Origin: Amycolatopsis sp. WAC 01376
Lineage (GTDB): Bacteria > Actinomycetota > Actinomycetes > Mycobacteriales > Pseudonocardiaceae
Assembly: GCF_003947415.1 (NCBI RefSeq)
Contig: NZ_QHKL01000003.1
Span: 124,001-188,000, forward strand
DNA length: 64,000 nt
Reading direction: 5' to 3'
The notes beneath the pieces are model-generated. The model worked only from the letters and a program-made list of their open reading frames with translations. It was not told where the DNA came from and ran no database searches. Position numbers and translations under genes: made by a program. Shown here one piece after another: positions 34,703 to 43,366 of this stretch (position 1 is its first letter; the number at the start of each line of letters is the position of its first letter).

Positions 34703-34749
34703 GTTTCTCCGGCCAGGTCCGGCCGGTGACCGGACCGAGATAGGATGCG

Positions 34750-35133
34750 ATGGTGCCGCTGACTCCCACGAAGGACGAGAACGAGGCTCCCGAGCTGGAA
34801 GCCGCGAGTCCACGCGAGGTCAGGGGACTCGTCGAACTCACCGAACGCATCGTCGTCGGGGCGTATCGAGGGCATCCGTGGATCCCGCGCGCGCTGACGA
34901 TCGTGCTGGGCGTGCTGGTGGCGACCTGCCTGGTGGCCGGTGTCGTCCGCTTGTCGCCGCTGCCGCTGATCCCGCTGCCGTTCTTCGCCGTCTCGGCGTA
35001 CGCGCTCTTCCGGATCAAGACGGCGCGAAGCGCGGAGGCGAACTCCTCACTCGTCGCCTGGACAGGACTGTTCACCGGTGCGACGCTCGCCGGATTCTGG
35101 TTGATCTCGATGGCGGGACGCTGGCTCGGCTGA
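34750..35133 (+). CDS. Small membrane protein of unknown function
   Basis: 127 residues. An acidic N-terminal region (PTKDENEAPELEAASPREVR) precedes three hydrophobic segments, about 47-68 (ALTIVLGVLVATCLVAGVV), 69-88 and 102-122. The ATG at 34750 lies 47 bp after the clpX terminator. A regulatory gene with its own promoter follows 75 bp later. I do not recognise a family. Confidence 0.7.
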   Translation: MVPLTPTKDENEAPELEAASPREVRGLVELTERIVVGAYRGHPWIPRALTIVLGVLVATCLVAGVVRLSPLPLIPLPFFAVSAYALFRIKTARSAEANSSLVAWTGLFTGATLAGFWLISMAGRWLG

Positions 35134-35172
35134 TCGGCCCGGCACCATTTTCGGATTTCCCTCCGTTAGCAG

Positions 35173-35199
35173 GGTTTCAGAACTGCCCCAACGGGGTAA
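35173..35199 (+). promoter_or_regulatory. SigB/SigF-type promoter of the MEDS/ATPase gene
   Basis: GGTTT (35173-35177), a 16-base spacer and GGGTAA (35194-35199) match the actinobacterial SigB/SigF consensus almost exactly. Transcription would begin about 35205-35207 and the GTG start is at 35209, giving a nearly leaderless mRNA. Confidence 0.65.
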
Positions 35200-35208
35200 G
35201 ACGAGTCC

Positions 35209-36129
35209 GTGACAGTCACCGCGGGTCCCTTCACCCACGTGGGCCTGCTCTACTCCGGTGACACCGAGTACCTGAACGGAACGATTCCGTACATCCTCGA
35301 GGGTTTGAAGCTCGACGAGCCGGTCGCGGTCGCCGTCCCGGGCCGGAATCTGACGCTGATCGAAGACGCGCTGGGCGATTCCGCCGCCGAGGTCGAGCTC
35401 ATCGACATGACCGAAGCGGGCCGTAACCCCGGCCGCATCCTTCCCGGTGTGCTGCTCGCGTTCGCCGACAACCGGCCGGGGCCGGTCCGGATCATCGGCG
35501 AACCGATCTGGGCGGGCCGTTCGCCCCTCGAGTACCCGGCGTGTGCACAGCACGAGGCGCTGATCAACTTCGCGTTCGGCGACCGTGACCTCAGCATCCT
35601 GTGCCCGTACGACCGGACCAGACTCGAAGACGGCGTCCTCGCCGACGCCGAGCGGACCCATCCGATCCTCTCCGGCGCCGACGGCGACCGACGCAGCGAG
35701 GGTTACGCGCCCGACGCGGTCGTCGAGCAGTACAACCTGCCGCTGCCCGAACCGGTCGTGGCCGACGCGTTCCGGTTCGATCTCGCGAGGCTCAGCGCGG
35801 TGCGGCACTTCGCACAGGTGCGCGCCGAGGAGAGCGGGCTGTCCCCGGGCCGGGTGGAGGATCTCGTGCTCGCCGTGGCGGAACTGTCCGCCAACAGCGT
35901 GCTGCACGGTTCGGGCCAGGGTGTCGTCCGCGTCTGGCGCGACGAGGCCCATGTGCTCTGCGAGGTCATCGACGAAGGCACCCTGAGCGATCCACTGGCC
36001 GGCAGGCGGCCCGCCACCGCGGGGCAGATCGGTGGACGCGGCCTGGTGCTGGTGAACCAGGTCGCCGATCTCGTCCGGCAGTACCTGAGACCGGGCTCGA
36101 CCGTGACCAGGATCTTCTTCCGCGTCTGA
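35209..36129 (+). CDS. MEDS-domain anti-sigma-type ATPase regulator
   Basis: 306 residues. An N-terminal MEDS domain (about 5-165, HVGLLYSGDTEYL, then PVAVAVPGRN) is thought to sense small one-carbon or methanogen-like ligands by analogy to its family. It is fused to a C-terminal RsbW-like ATPase domain (about 190-306, DLVLAVAELSANSVLHG and GGRGLVLVNQVADLV). Such proteins are anti-sigma kinases or phospho-relay elements in partner switching. GTG at 35209 is the start; translation of a nearly leaderless transcript is implied by the upstream stress-type promoter. Stops of this gene and the next, convergent, gene are 4 bp apart. Confidence 0.92.
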   Translation: MTVTAGPFTHVGLLYSGDTEYLNGTIPYILEGLKLDEPVAVAVPGRNLTLIEDALGDSAAEVELIDMTEAGRNPGRILPGVLLAFADNRPGPVRIIGEPIWAGRSPLEYPACAQHEALINFAFGDRDLSILCPYDRTRLEDGVLADAERTHPILSGADGDRRSEGYAPDAVVEQYNLPLPEPVVADAFRFDLARLSAVRHFAQVRAEESGLSPGRVEDLVLAVAELSANSVLHGSGQGVVRVWRDEAHVLCEVIDEGTLSDPLAGRRPATAGQIGGRGLVLVNQVADLVRQYLRPGSTVTRIFFRV

Positions 36130-36133
36130 GCGT

Positions 36134-37075
36134 TCAGGCGTTCTTCGGGACGTGCTTGCCGAGGAACGCGACCAGGCTCGGCACGACGGTGCGGTTGAAC
36201 GTGTCGCCGTGTTTGCCGCGCGCCGTGTGCGCGACCATGGGCCGCGCTTCGGAGATGAACTTCCGCACCCCGCCGATGAACGGATCTTCGGTGCCGCACC
36301 AGATCCCGGTCGGCACCTTCTTGGTGACGTCGATGTGGCGCAACGGGTCCAGCGAGCCCCAGTCGGTGGCGTCGCGGAACGCGCGCCGTTTGCTCATCTC
36401 GGCCCACGACGTCATCAGCGCGGGCGCGAGCGCCGCGACCGCGGCGGGCGGGCGACGGCGTTCGAGACGGCGCCGCGTGTAGAGCAGCGCGCCGAAACCG
36501 CCCATCGAAAGCCCGGTGGCGGCGAACGGCAGCCCGTCCCGGCCGCCGAGGCCTCGGGCGGCCAGCCAGCGGGGGACCTCTTCGAGCAGCATCGCCATCG
36601 GGTTGTCGCCGGGCTGGTTCTCGTGCCAGTAGTGGTCGCCGCCGTCGACCGCGACGAACCCGTACGGGGGCACCGCCTTGCGGGCGACCTCGCTGCTGAG
36701 TTGCTTGAGCAGCCCGGTGGGAGCCGCGTGCCGCGCGGTGCCGTGGAGGCCGTGGAGCATCAGCGACATCGGCAGGCCCTTGGGCGGCGCCTTGGTCGGC
36801 AGCATCAGCACCAGGTCGACCTCGCGCCCGCGGGCTTCGGAATAGACACGCTCGACGCGGGGGCTGCCCAGCTGGGTCGCCGGGGTCGGCGACGCGACGC
36901 CGAGTGCCCGCTGGAGCGCCTCACTGAACGGCAGGGCCCCGGTGGCCGTTCCGGCGGCGAGCCCGGCGACGCCGAGACCCGAGGCGCCGGCGATCAGCAC
37001 GGACCGGCGGCTCAGCCAGCGACGGGCGCCGTCCACCCCCGGCAGCGGCGTGTGCCCCTGATCGTCCTCGTTCAC
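36134..37075 (-). CDS. Tat-exported alpha/beta-hydrolase (esterase D/antigen-85-like fold)
   Basis: 313 residues. The N-terminus has a twin-arginine signal (WLSRRSVLIAGASGLGVAGL). The hydrolase core shows SLMLHGLHG as the oxyanion segment, the nucleophile GLSMGGFGALL, an acidic residue near GTEDPFIGG and the final His in GKHGDTFNRTVVP. It resembles putative esterase family PF00756, whose members include S-formylglutathione hydrolases and mycolyltransferases. The substrate is unknown. It is convergent with the MEDS gene. Confidence 0.88.
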   Translation of the reverse strand: MNEDDQGHTPLPGVDGARRWLSRRSVLIAGASGLGVAGLAAGTATGALPFSEALQRALGVASPTPATQLGSPRVERVYSEARGREVDLVLMLPTKAPPKGLPMSLMLHGLHGTARHAAPTGLLKQLSSEVARKAVPPYGFVAVDGGDHYWHENQPGDNPMAMLLEEVPRWLAARGLGGRDGLPFAATGLSMGGFGALLYTRRRLERRRPPAAVAALAPALMTSWAEMSKRRAFRDATDWGSLDPLRHIDVTKKVPTGIWCGTEDPFIGGVRKFISEARPMVAHTARGKHGDTFNRTVVPSLVAFLGKHVPKNA

Positions 37076-37172
37076 CGATCCCCGTTCCCCCGTTTTGCTT
37101 CCACCAGGTCAGACGCACGTTTCCGCTGGAAGGTTGCACATGTCACCGACCTGTGACCGGGGTATCGCCGGA

Positions 37173-37871
37173 TCAGGTGCCGATGTTTCCCTCTTTCGCG
37201 CGCCATGCCTCGATCGAGATCCGCGCGGAGCGCGTCGCGGCCTCGTAAGTGTCGCCGAGACCCACGCCGAGGGCGGTGGCCAGGGGAATCAGGATGTGGT
37301 CCACACCATTCCCGCTGTCGCCGAAGTGGCCGGCGACCTCCAGCGTGATGTAGCCGTGCACGGCGCTCCAGAGCTGGGCGGCGACGTCGAACTCCGGGGC
37401 GGGCCGGAACCGGCCCGCGTCGATCACGCGTTTGGCGGCACGGACGAGGTAACCGAAGGCCTCGATGCCCTCATCGCTGAGGCTCTCGCGGGTCTCCTTG
37501 CTGGTCATGTCGACCAGTGCCGCCTTCTGCCCGTTGGGCTGGCTCTGGCCGAAGGTCACCGCGTAGAGCTGCGGGTTGTCCACCACGGTCCGCCGATACG
37601 CCAGCGCCAGGGTGAGGATGTCGGCCGCCGGGTCGGCGGTTTCCTCGACCTCGCCCAGATTCGCCGACAGCCGCCGGAATCCCTCGCGCGCGACCTCGTC
37701 CACCAGTGCGCCCATCCCGCCGAAGTGGGTGTACACGGCCATGGTCGACGCGCCGATCTCCGCCGCCAGCTTGCGGGCCTGCAGTGCCTCCGGGCCGCCG
37801 TCCGAGAGCAGCCGGATCGCCGCTTCGACCAGTTTCGCCTTGACCTCGGTGGCGGAGGGTTTCGGTGACAT
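37173..37871 (-). CDS. TetR-family regulator of the carotenoid oxygenase gene
   Basis: 232 residues. The helix-turn-helix is QARKLAAEIGASTMAVYTHF, preceded by VKAKLVEAAIRLLSDGGPEA; the C-terminal domain is of the WHG/TetR_C type (LALAYRRTVVDNPQLYAVTF). ATG at 37871, 73 bp from the divergent carotenoid oxygenase ATG. Two identical-half-site palindromes lie between them, so it very likely represses both genes. Confidence 0.93.
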   Translation of the reverse strand: MSPKPSATEVKAKLVEAAIRLLSDGGPEALQARKLAAEIGASTMAVYTHFGGMGALVDEVAREGFRRLSANLGEVEETADPAADILTLALAYRRTVVDNPQLYAVTFGQSQPNGQKAALVDMTSKETRESLSDEGIEAFGYLVRAAKRVIDAGRFRPAPEFDVAAQLWSAVHGYITLEVAGHFGDSGNGVDHILIPLATALGVGLGDTYEAATRSARISIEAWRAKEGNIGT

Positions 37872-37886
37872 GCTTGCCAGTATTCC

Positions 37887-37922
37887 ATAACCCTGTTATA
37901 AATATATCCATAACTGTGTTAT
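37887..37922. promoter_or_regulatory. Tandem TetR operators ATAAC-N3-GTTAT
   Basis: ATAACCCTGTTAT (37887-37899) and ATAACTGTGTTAT (37910-37922) share both perfect 5-bp arms and the flanking CC. Their centres are 23 bp apart. They sit in an unusually AT-rich gap between tetR and the carotenoid oxygenase gene, covering the likely promoters of both. Confidence 0.75.
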
Positions 37923-37944
37923 ATCCGTCGCTAGGGGGCCTTCG

Positions 37945-39381
37945 ATGGGCAACAAGTTCCTCCAGGGCAACTTCGCCCCGGTCAGCCGTGAGCACACGAT
38001 CACCGAACTGAGCGTCACCGGGCACATCCCGGAGTACCTGGACGGGCGCTACCTGCGGAACGGGCCGAACCCGCTGTCCGAAGTGGACCCGGAGGCCTAC
38101 CACTGGTTCATGGGCGACGGCATGGTGCACGGCGTCCGGCTGCGTGACGGCCGCGCCGAGTGGTACCGCAACCGCTGGGTGCGCAACCCCCGGCTGTCGC
38201 GGCAGATCGGCGAACGCTGGGAAGGCGGACCGGTTTCCGGGGTCGCCTCCCTCGGGGCCAACACGAACGTGATCGGCCACGCCGGCAAGACCCTCGCGTT
38301 GATCGAAGGCGGGTCCACCAGCTTCGAGCTCACCGACGAACTCGACACCGTCGGCGTCTGCGACTTCGACGGCACCCTTCCCGGCGGCTACACCGCGCAT
38401 CCGAAGCGTGATCCGGAGACCGGCGAACTGCACGCCGTGTCGTACTTCTTCGGTCAGGGCAACAAAGTGCAGTACTCGGTGATCGACGCCCAAGGCCGCG
38501 CGCGGCGCAAGGTGGACATCGAGGTCACCGGTTCGCCGATGATGCACGACTTCTCCCTGACCGAGAAACACGTCGTCTTCTACGACCTCCCGGTCACCTT
38601 CGACGCCGAACAGGCCGTCGCCGCGTCCGTCCCGGCGTTCCTGCGCACTCCCGCCCAGCTGGTGCTGTCCGCGCTCGTGGGCAAGGTGAAGGTGCCGGAC
38701 CCCCTCAGCGCGAGGCTGCGTCAGCGGATCTCGGGCAACTCCGGCCTGCCGTATCGCTGGAACCCGAAGTACCCGGCGCGGATCGGGGTCATGCCGCGAG
38801 AGGGCGGCGACGGCGACGTCCGCTGGTTCGAGATCGAGCCGTGCTACGTGTTCCACCCGATGAACGCCTACGACGACGGCGACGACATCGTGCTGGACGT
38901 CGTCCGCCACCCGAAGATGTTCGACACCGAGTTGCTCGGCCCCGCCGAAGGGCCGCCGACCCTGGACCGCTGGACCATCGATCTGACCGTCGGCAAGGTC
39001 GTCGAGGAACGCCTCGACGACCAGGGTCAGGAATTCCCGCGCGTCGACGAGCGGCTGGTCGGGCGACGGCACCGCTTCGGCTACTCGGTGTCCACAAGGG
39101 ACGGATCGGCGTCCTCGGGTTCCTTGCTGAAGCACGATCTGTGGAACCGGTCGGTCGCTTCGCGGGAATTCGGCGAGGGCAGCCAGGTCGGGGAGTTCGT
39201 GTTCGTCCCGTCCTCAGTGGACGCCGGTGAGGACGAGGGCGTGCTGATGGGTTTCGTCTACGACCCCGCGACACAGAAGAGCGACCTGACGATCCTGGAC
39301 GCGGGAACGCTGGAGACCGTCGGTGCCGTGCACCTGCCGGACCGGGTGCCCAACGGTTTCCACGGTAACTGGGTGAGCTGA
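37945..39381 (+). CDS. Carotenoid cleavage oxygenase
   Basis: 478-residue non-heme iron dioxygenase of the retinal-pigment-epithelium-65/lignostilbene family. Four iron-binding His are seen in GGYTAHPKRD, PMMHDFSLT, YVFHPMNAY and NGFHGNWV; DGRYLRNGPNP is the conserved N-terminal signature. It cleaves double bonds of carotenoids, apocarotenoids or stilbenes. The ATG lies 22 bases after the second TetR operator. No carotenoid synthesis genes are in the window, so the substrate may be external or made elsewhere. Confidence 0.95.
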   Translation: MGNKFLQGNFAPVSREHTITELSVTGHIPEYLDGRYLRNGPNPLSEVDPEAYHWFMGDGMVHGVRLRDGRAEWYRNRWVRNPRLSRQIGERWEGGPVSGVASLGANTNVIGHAGKTLALIEGGSTSFELTDELDTVGVCDFDGTLPGGYTAHPKRDPETGELHAVSYFFGQGNKVQYSVIDAQGRARRKVDIEVTGSPMMHDFSLTEKHVVFYDLPVTFDAEQAVAASVPAFLRTPAQLVLSALVGKVKVPDPLSARLRQRISGNSGLPYRWNPKYPARIGVMPREGGDGDVRWFEIEPCYVFHPMNAYDDGDDIVLDVVRHPKMFDTELLGPAEGPPTLDRWTIDLTVGKVVEERLDDQGQEFPRVDERLVGRRHRFGYSVSTRDGSASSGSLLKHDLWNRSVASREFGEGSQVGEFVFVPSSVDAGEDEGVLMGFVYDPATQKSDLTILDAGTLETVGAVHLPDRVPNGFHGNWVS

Positions 39382-39640
39382 AAGGGACTTTCCCGGCATG
39401 TCACGTGGTGAAGGACGCTTTCCGCCCACCACCAGGGTCCCGGCAAAGTCGAGATCTTGCAGGTCAGGCGACTATTCCTGCGCTGTCGCGGGGCCGCACG
39501 TGCCGGTGGTGGGGCTTGATTCTGGGCGCCGGCGGGGCTTCAGTGTCCACAAGGGACTCCGCCGGGCGATTGCGTGTCCGATTGACGCCGCTATGTGCGG
39601 TTCTGCGGGGGGTCGTGAGTGGCAATGAGGGTTATTGACC

Positions 39641-39682
39641 CGTAAGGCAAACGGGTCGCGTTCCCGGGCGAGTCAGTGGTGG
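39641..39682 (+). repeat. Dispersed repeat B, copy 2
   Basis: Starts GTAAGGCAAACGGGTCGCG and continues through GAGTCAGTGGTGGGG; partner of 11411-11452. Both lie a few hundred bases before a copy of repeat A in the same orientation. Confidence 0.5.
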
Positions 39683-39830
39683 GGCGAAGGCTCCCATCGC
39701 TGCGTCTGATGCGGTGAAGGACGCCTTCGGGCCGGCAGTGACTCCTGAGTGAGCCTGCGACACCACTTGACTATCCACAAAGGACGCTTCTCGGGGCGCG
39801 GATGCCCGGTTCAGGGTATTTGCGTGATTT

Positions 39831-39894
39831 CGCGTGGGGGTCGTGAGTGGTAATGAGCGTTAGAACGCTCATTGCCACTCACGACCCCCACGCG
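39831..39894. terminator. 31-bp palindrome at a convergent gene end
   Basis: Arms 39831-39861 (CGCGTGGGGGTCGTGAGTGG, then TAATGAGCGTT) and 39864-39894 pair at 30 of 31 positions around a 2-base centre; the exception is a G-U pair in RNA. It probably stops transcription in both directions or forms a cruciform. A half copy lies about 230 bp upstream. Confidence 0.7.
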
Positions 39895-40065
39895 GAACCG
39901 TGCAAGTCGCCCAAATCGGGCACCTTTGCCTCGTAAAGCGTCCCTTGTGGACAGTCACGAGCCGGGTGAGGCTCGCTCCTGTCGGGTCCGCCACGGCACG
40001 TTCGTCTTGTCCTGCTCTAGCGGCGGAGCCGACCAGCAGTTATGCGACTTTGCCGGGACCCTGCG

Positions 40066-40151
40066 CTAGACGCAAGGAAGGGGTCCTTCATGTACTTCAC
40101 GACCGGCCGCCGAGGTCACTACCGTCCCACTGTCACCAGCGATCACATCCG
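40066..40151 (+). repeat. Dispersed repeat A, copy 2
   Basis: Copy of 11530-11613: GCAAGGAAGGGGTCCTTCAT, GTACTTCACGACCGG and CTGTCACCAGCGATCACATC in the same order. It ends 7 bases before the fdhD stop, so the fdhD 3' untranslated region on the minus strand would include it. Confidence 0.8.
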
Positions 40152-40157
40152 ACCCAC

Positions 40158-40988
40158 TCAGTCGAGCCCGAGCACCCGCTGTTCGCCGGTGTAGAGGTTC
40201 ATGCTCTCGCCGCGCAGGAAACCGATGAGGGTCATGCCGTTCTCGTCGGCCAGTTCCGCGGCCAGCGACGACGGCGCGGAAACGGCCGCCAGCAGGCCGA
40301 TGCCCGCCATGGCGGCCTTCTGCACCAGTTCGAACGAGGCACGCCCGGACACCAGCAGGCCGGCGTCCGAGGCGGGGATCCGGCCTTCCTGCAACGCCCA
40401 GCCGAGGACCTTGTCGACGGCGTTGTGCCTGCCGACGTCCTCGCGGACGACGGCGAGGTTCCCGTCGCCGTCGAACAGGGCGGCCGCGTGCAGCCCGCCG
40501 GTGCTGGAGAAGACCTTCTGATGCGTGCGCAGCGTGTCCGGTAGCTTCGCCAGCACGTCCTTGCTCACGGTGAATCCGGACTTCTCCGGTGAAAACCGGC
40601 TTTTGAGCTTCACCGCGTCGAGGGCGGCCTTGCCGCAGACGCCGCACGAGGACGTGGTGTAGAAGTTCCGCTCGACGCCCGTCTCCGGCGGCGCGACACC
40701 TTCGGCCAGCGCGATGTCCAGGACGTTGTAGGTGTTGCGGCCCTGGTCGTCGACGCCGTCGCAGTACCGGGCGACCGCGACGTCCTCGCGGGAGGTGAGC
40801 ACGCCCTCGGACAACAGGAACCCGTGCGCCAGTTCGACGTCGTTACCGGGTGTCCGCATGGTGACCGCGAGTGCCTTGCCGCCGACGCGGATCTCCAGCG
40901 GTTCTTCGGCCGCGAGCGAGTCGGGTCGTCGCACGTCCTTCGTCGCGGAGATCATCCGCACCGGACGCCGCACCGTCACCCTGCCCAC
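40158..40988 (-). CDS. fdhD: Formate dehydrogenase accessory sulfurtransferase FdhD
   Basis: 276 residues. FdhD carries sulfur from cysteine desulfurase to the molybdenum cofactor of formate dehydrogenases. The Cys loop SSCGVCGK contains the two conserved cysteines, and [19 protein letters not shown] plus [20 protein letters not shown] are family signatures. The GTG at 40988 (VGRVTVRRP) is preferred over longer readings because GGTGGA precedes it. It is divergent from an oxalate/formate-type transporter across 101 bp; its probable client, an FdhF/YdeP oxidoreductase, is 4.8 kb away. Confidence 0.95.
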   Translation of the reverse strand: MGRVTVRRPVRMISATKDVRRPDSLAAEEPLEIRVGGKALAVTMRTPGNDVELAHGFLLSEGVLTSREDVAVARYCDGVDDQGRNTYNVLDIALAEGVAPPETGVERNFYTTSSCGVCGKAALDAVKLKSRFSPEKSGFTVSKDVLAKLPDTLRTHQKVFSSTGGLHAAALFDGDGNLAVVREDVGRHNAVDKVLGWALQEGRIPASDAGLLVSGRASFELVQKAAMAGIGLLAAVSAPSSLAAELADENGMTLIGFLRGESMNLYTGEQRVLGLD

Positions 40989-41089
40989 TTGTCCACCCTT
41001 CTGACCGGTTATTCGACACTTGAGTACTGCAACGTCGGGAATTAAGTAATACATTCCCAGTGCACATCCCCAGAGTACGGAGGCGCCGG

Positions 41090-42451
41090 ATGGCTGTCGG
41101 CTTCCTGGACCGTTCCCGCATCGTCGCACCACCGGGCTGGAGCCGCTGGCTGATCCCTCCCGCCGCGCTGGCCGTCCACCTGTCGATCGGGCAGGCGTAC
41201 GCGTGGAGCGTCTTCAAGGCGCCGCTGGAGAAGACCCTCGGGCTCACCGGCACGCAGAGCGCGCTCCCGTTCCAGCTCGGGATCGTGATGCTCGGGCTCT
41301 CGGCGGCCTTCGGCGGGACGCTGGTCGAGCGCAACGGGCCGCGCTGGGCGATGTTCGTCTCGATGGTCTGCTTCAGCTCGGGCTTCCTGATCTCGGCGCT
41401 GGGTGTCGCGACCTCGCAGTACTGGCTCGTCGTGCTCGGCTGGGGCGGGATCGGCGGCATCGGGCTCGGGATCGGCTACATCTCGCCGGTGTCGACGCTG
41501 ATCAAATGGTTCCCCGACCGGCCGGGGATGGCCACCGGGATCGCGATCATGGGCTTCGGCGGCGGCGCGCTGATCGCCTCCCCGTGGTCGACGCAGATGC
41601 TGGGCGGCTCGCCGTGGTCGATCGGGACGGTCGCGACCGCCTTCCTCGTGCACGGCCTGGTCTACGCGGTCTTCATGAGCCTGGGCATCCTGCTGGTGCG
41701 GGTCCCCGCCGACGACTGGAAGCCGAAGGGCTGGACGCCGAAGACCGACCACGGCAACGCGATGATCACCACCGCGAACGTGTCGGCGCGCAACGCCATC
41801 AAGACGCCGCAGTTCTGGCTGCTCTGGGTGGTCCTGTGCTTCAACGTGACCGCGGGCATCGGCATCCTGGAGAAGGCGGCGCCGATGATCGCGGACTTCT
41901 TCCGCGAGACGTCGACGCCGGTCGGCACCGCGGCCGCGGCCGGGTTCGTCGCGCTGCTCTCGCTGACCAATATGCTCGGCCGGTTCGTCTGGTCGTCCAC
42001 TTCGGACCTGGTGGGGCGCAAGAACATCTACCGCCTCTACCTCGGTGTCGGCGCGCTGCTGTACCTGGTGATCGCGCTGACCACCAACGCTTCGAAGCTC
42101 GTGTTCGTCCTGTGCGCCATGCTGATCCTGTCGTTCTACGGCGGCGGCTTCGCGACCGTGCCGGCGTATCTGAAGGACCTCTTCGGCACCTACCAGGTGG
42201 GCGCGATCCACGGCAGGCTGCTGACCGCCTGGTCGATGGCAGGCGTGCTCGGGCCGCTCATCGTCAACGCCATCTCCGACAGCCAGAAGGCGGCGGGCAA
42301 GGTCGGCCCCGACTTGTACACGACGTCGCTGTTCATCATGATCGGCCTGCTGGTGGCCGGTTTCGTCGCCAACGAACTGGTGCGCCCGGTCAACCCGAAG
42401 TTCCACGAGCCGTCGCCGTCCGGCGAGCCCGCGAGGAGTGAGGCCCGATGA
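41090..42451 (+). CDS. MFS transporter, oxalate/formate antiporter (OFA) family
   Basis: 453 residues, 12 helices. The N-terminal helix [20 protein letters not shown] and [20 protein letters not shown] are typical OFA motifs; [18 protein letters not shown] continues the signature. OFA proteins exchange oxalate, formate or related carboxylates. ATG at 41090 with GGAGG 7 bases upstream. The stop overlaps the start of a 42-residue small subunit (ATGA). The divergent fdhD supports a formate substrate. Confidence 0.92.
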   Translation: MAVGFLDRSRIVAPPGWSRWLIPPAALAVHLSIGQAYAWSVFKAPLEKTLGLTGTQSALPFQLGIVMLGLSAAFGGTLVERNGPRWAMFVSMVCFSSGFLISALGVATSQYWLVVLGWGGIGGIGLGIGYISPVSTLIKWFPDRPGMATGIAIMGFGGGALIASPWSTQMLGGSPWSIGTVATAFLVHGLVYAVFMSLGILLVRVPADDWKPKGWTPKTDHGNAMITTANVSARNAIKTPQFWLLWVVLCFNVTAGIGILEKAAPMIADFFRETSTPVGTAAAAGFVALLSLTNMLGRFVWSSTSDLVGRKNIYRLYLGVGALLYLVIALTTNASKLVFVLCAMLILSFYGGGFATVPAYLKDLFGTYQVGAIHGRLLTAWSMAGVLGPLIVNAISDSQKAAGKVGPDLYTTSLFIMIGLLVAGFVANELVRPVNPKFHEPSPSGEPARSEAR

Positions 42452-42576
42452 CCGGACAGGCTCCCGAACGCCGCCGCACCGGGCTGATGGTCTTCGCCTG
42501 GCTGTGGGTCGCGCTCCCGTTCGCTTACGGCGTCTACGAACTGTTCCGCAAGGTGGTCCAGCTCTTCGGCGGCTGA
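42448..42576 (+). CDS. OFA-type MFS transporter small subunit
   Basis: 42-residue single-helix protein ([20 protein letters not shown], then VALPFAYGVYELFRKVVQLF). It has a cytoplasmic basic N-terminus, one membrane helix and an amphipathic end. The ATG overlaps the TGA of the transporter gene, so translation is coupled. Short proteins of this kind downstream of OFA genes are annotated as transporter small subunits (recalled from genome annotation). Easily missed because of its size. Confidence 0.8.
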   Translation: MTGQAPERRRTGLMVFAWLWVALPFAYGVYELFRKVVQLFGG

Positions 42577-42589
42577 GTAGGGTCGGCCC

Positions 42590-43333
42590 GTGGGAATTCT
42601 CGTCACCGGGGCGTCGCGTGGCATCGGCCGTGCGATCGCGCGGGCCTTCGCGGAAAAGGGCGATCGTGTCGCCGTCCATTACGCCTCGAACCGGGAGGAC
42701 GCCGAGCGGACGCTCGCCGGACTGCCGGGTTCCGGCCACGGGCTCGTCCAGGGCGACCTCTCGGATCCCGAAGTGGCCCAACGGGTCGCCGACGAAGCCG
42801 AGGGGCTGGCCGGCGGCGTCGACGTCCTGGTGAACAACGCCGCCTACGCGCCGTCCGCGGCGGCGGCCCACCCCATCGCCGAAGTGTCCTATGCGGATTG
42901 GCAGCGGATCTGGCGGCGGATGGTCGACGTCAACGTGCTCGGCACCGCGAACGTGACCTACTGCGTGGCCCGGCACATGATCGAGCGCGGCGCGGCGGGC
43001 CGGGTGGTCAACATCGGTTCGCGGGGCGCGTTCAAGGGTGAGCCCGAGTTCCCGGCCTATGGCGCGAGCAAGGCCGCGCTGCACTCGCTCGGGCAGTCGC
43101 TCGCCGTCGCCCTCGCCCCGCACGGGATCGCGGTGACCTCGGTCGCACCCGGCTTCACCGCCACCGACCGGGTCGCGGCGAAGGTCGAAGGCGCGCGCGG
43201 CGAGAGCCCGTTCGGCCGGGTCGGGACGCCGGAGGAGGTCGCCGCGGCGGTGCTCTACCTCGCCTCCGCCGACGCCGCATGGGCGTCCGGCGCGATCCTC
43301 GACCTGAACGGCGCGTCGCATCTGCGGATGTGA
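42590..43333 (+). CDS. Short-chain dehydrogenase/reductase
   Basis: 247-residue classical SDR. The Rossmann motif is GASRGIGRAIA, with the NNAAYA loop, catalytic Ser in VVNIGSRGAF and the YGASK motif supplying Tyr and Lys; the terminal YLASADAAWASGAILDLNG is usual. GTG start 13 bp after the small subunit, so likely in the same transcript. The cofactor may be NADP(H) from HYASNREDA after strand 2. Substrate unknown. Confidence 0.93.
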   Translation: MGILVTGASRGIGRAIARAFAEKGDRVAVHYASNREDAERTLAGLPGSGHGLVQGDLSDPEVAQRVADEAEGLAGGVDVLVNNAAYAPSAAAAHPIAEVSYADWQRIWRRMVDVNVLGTANVTYCVARHMIERGAAGRVVNIGSRGAFKGEPEFPAYGASKAALHSLGQSLAVALAPHGIAVTSVAPGFTATDRVAAKVEGARGESPFGRVGTPEEVAAAVLYLASADAAWASGAILDLNGASHLRM

Positions 43334-43366
43334 AGTGGATCACCCTTGCAGCAATGACCGCCTCCC

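Larger units (their letters stand above)
39382..40157. other. 776-bp convergent gene-free region with repeats
   Basis: Between the stops of the carotenoid oxygenase (+) and fdhD (-). Short open frames exist but lack RBS and protein-like composition. It contains the 31-bp palindrome at 39831-39894 and a half copy of it at about 39606-39630 (GGGTCGTGAGTGGCAATGAG). It also has repeat B copy 2, repeat A copy 2, and several GTGAAGGACGC and CCACAAGGGAC/CCACAAAGGAC motifs. It reads as an accretion of dispersed elements. Confidence 0.85.

Noticed and set aside
39398..40544. Several 65-214-codon frames in and next to the 39.4-40.2 kb gap
   Set aside because: No RBS, repeat-derived composition, and they cross palindromes or the fdhD gene in the wrong frame.
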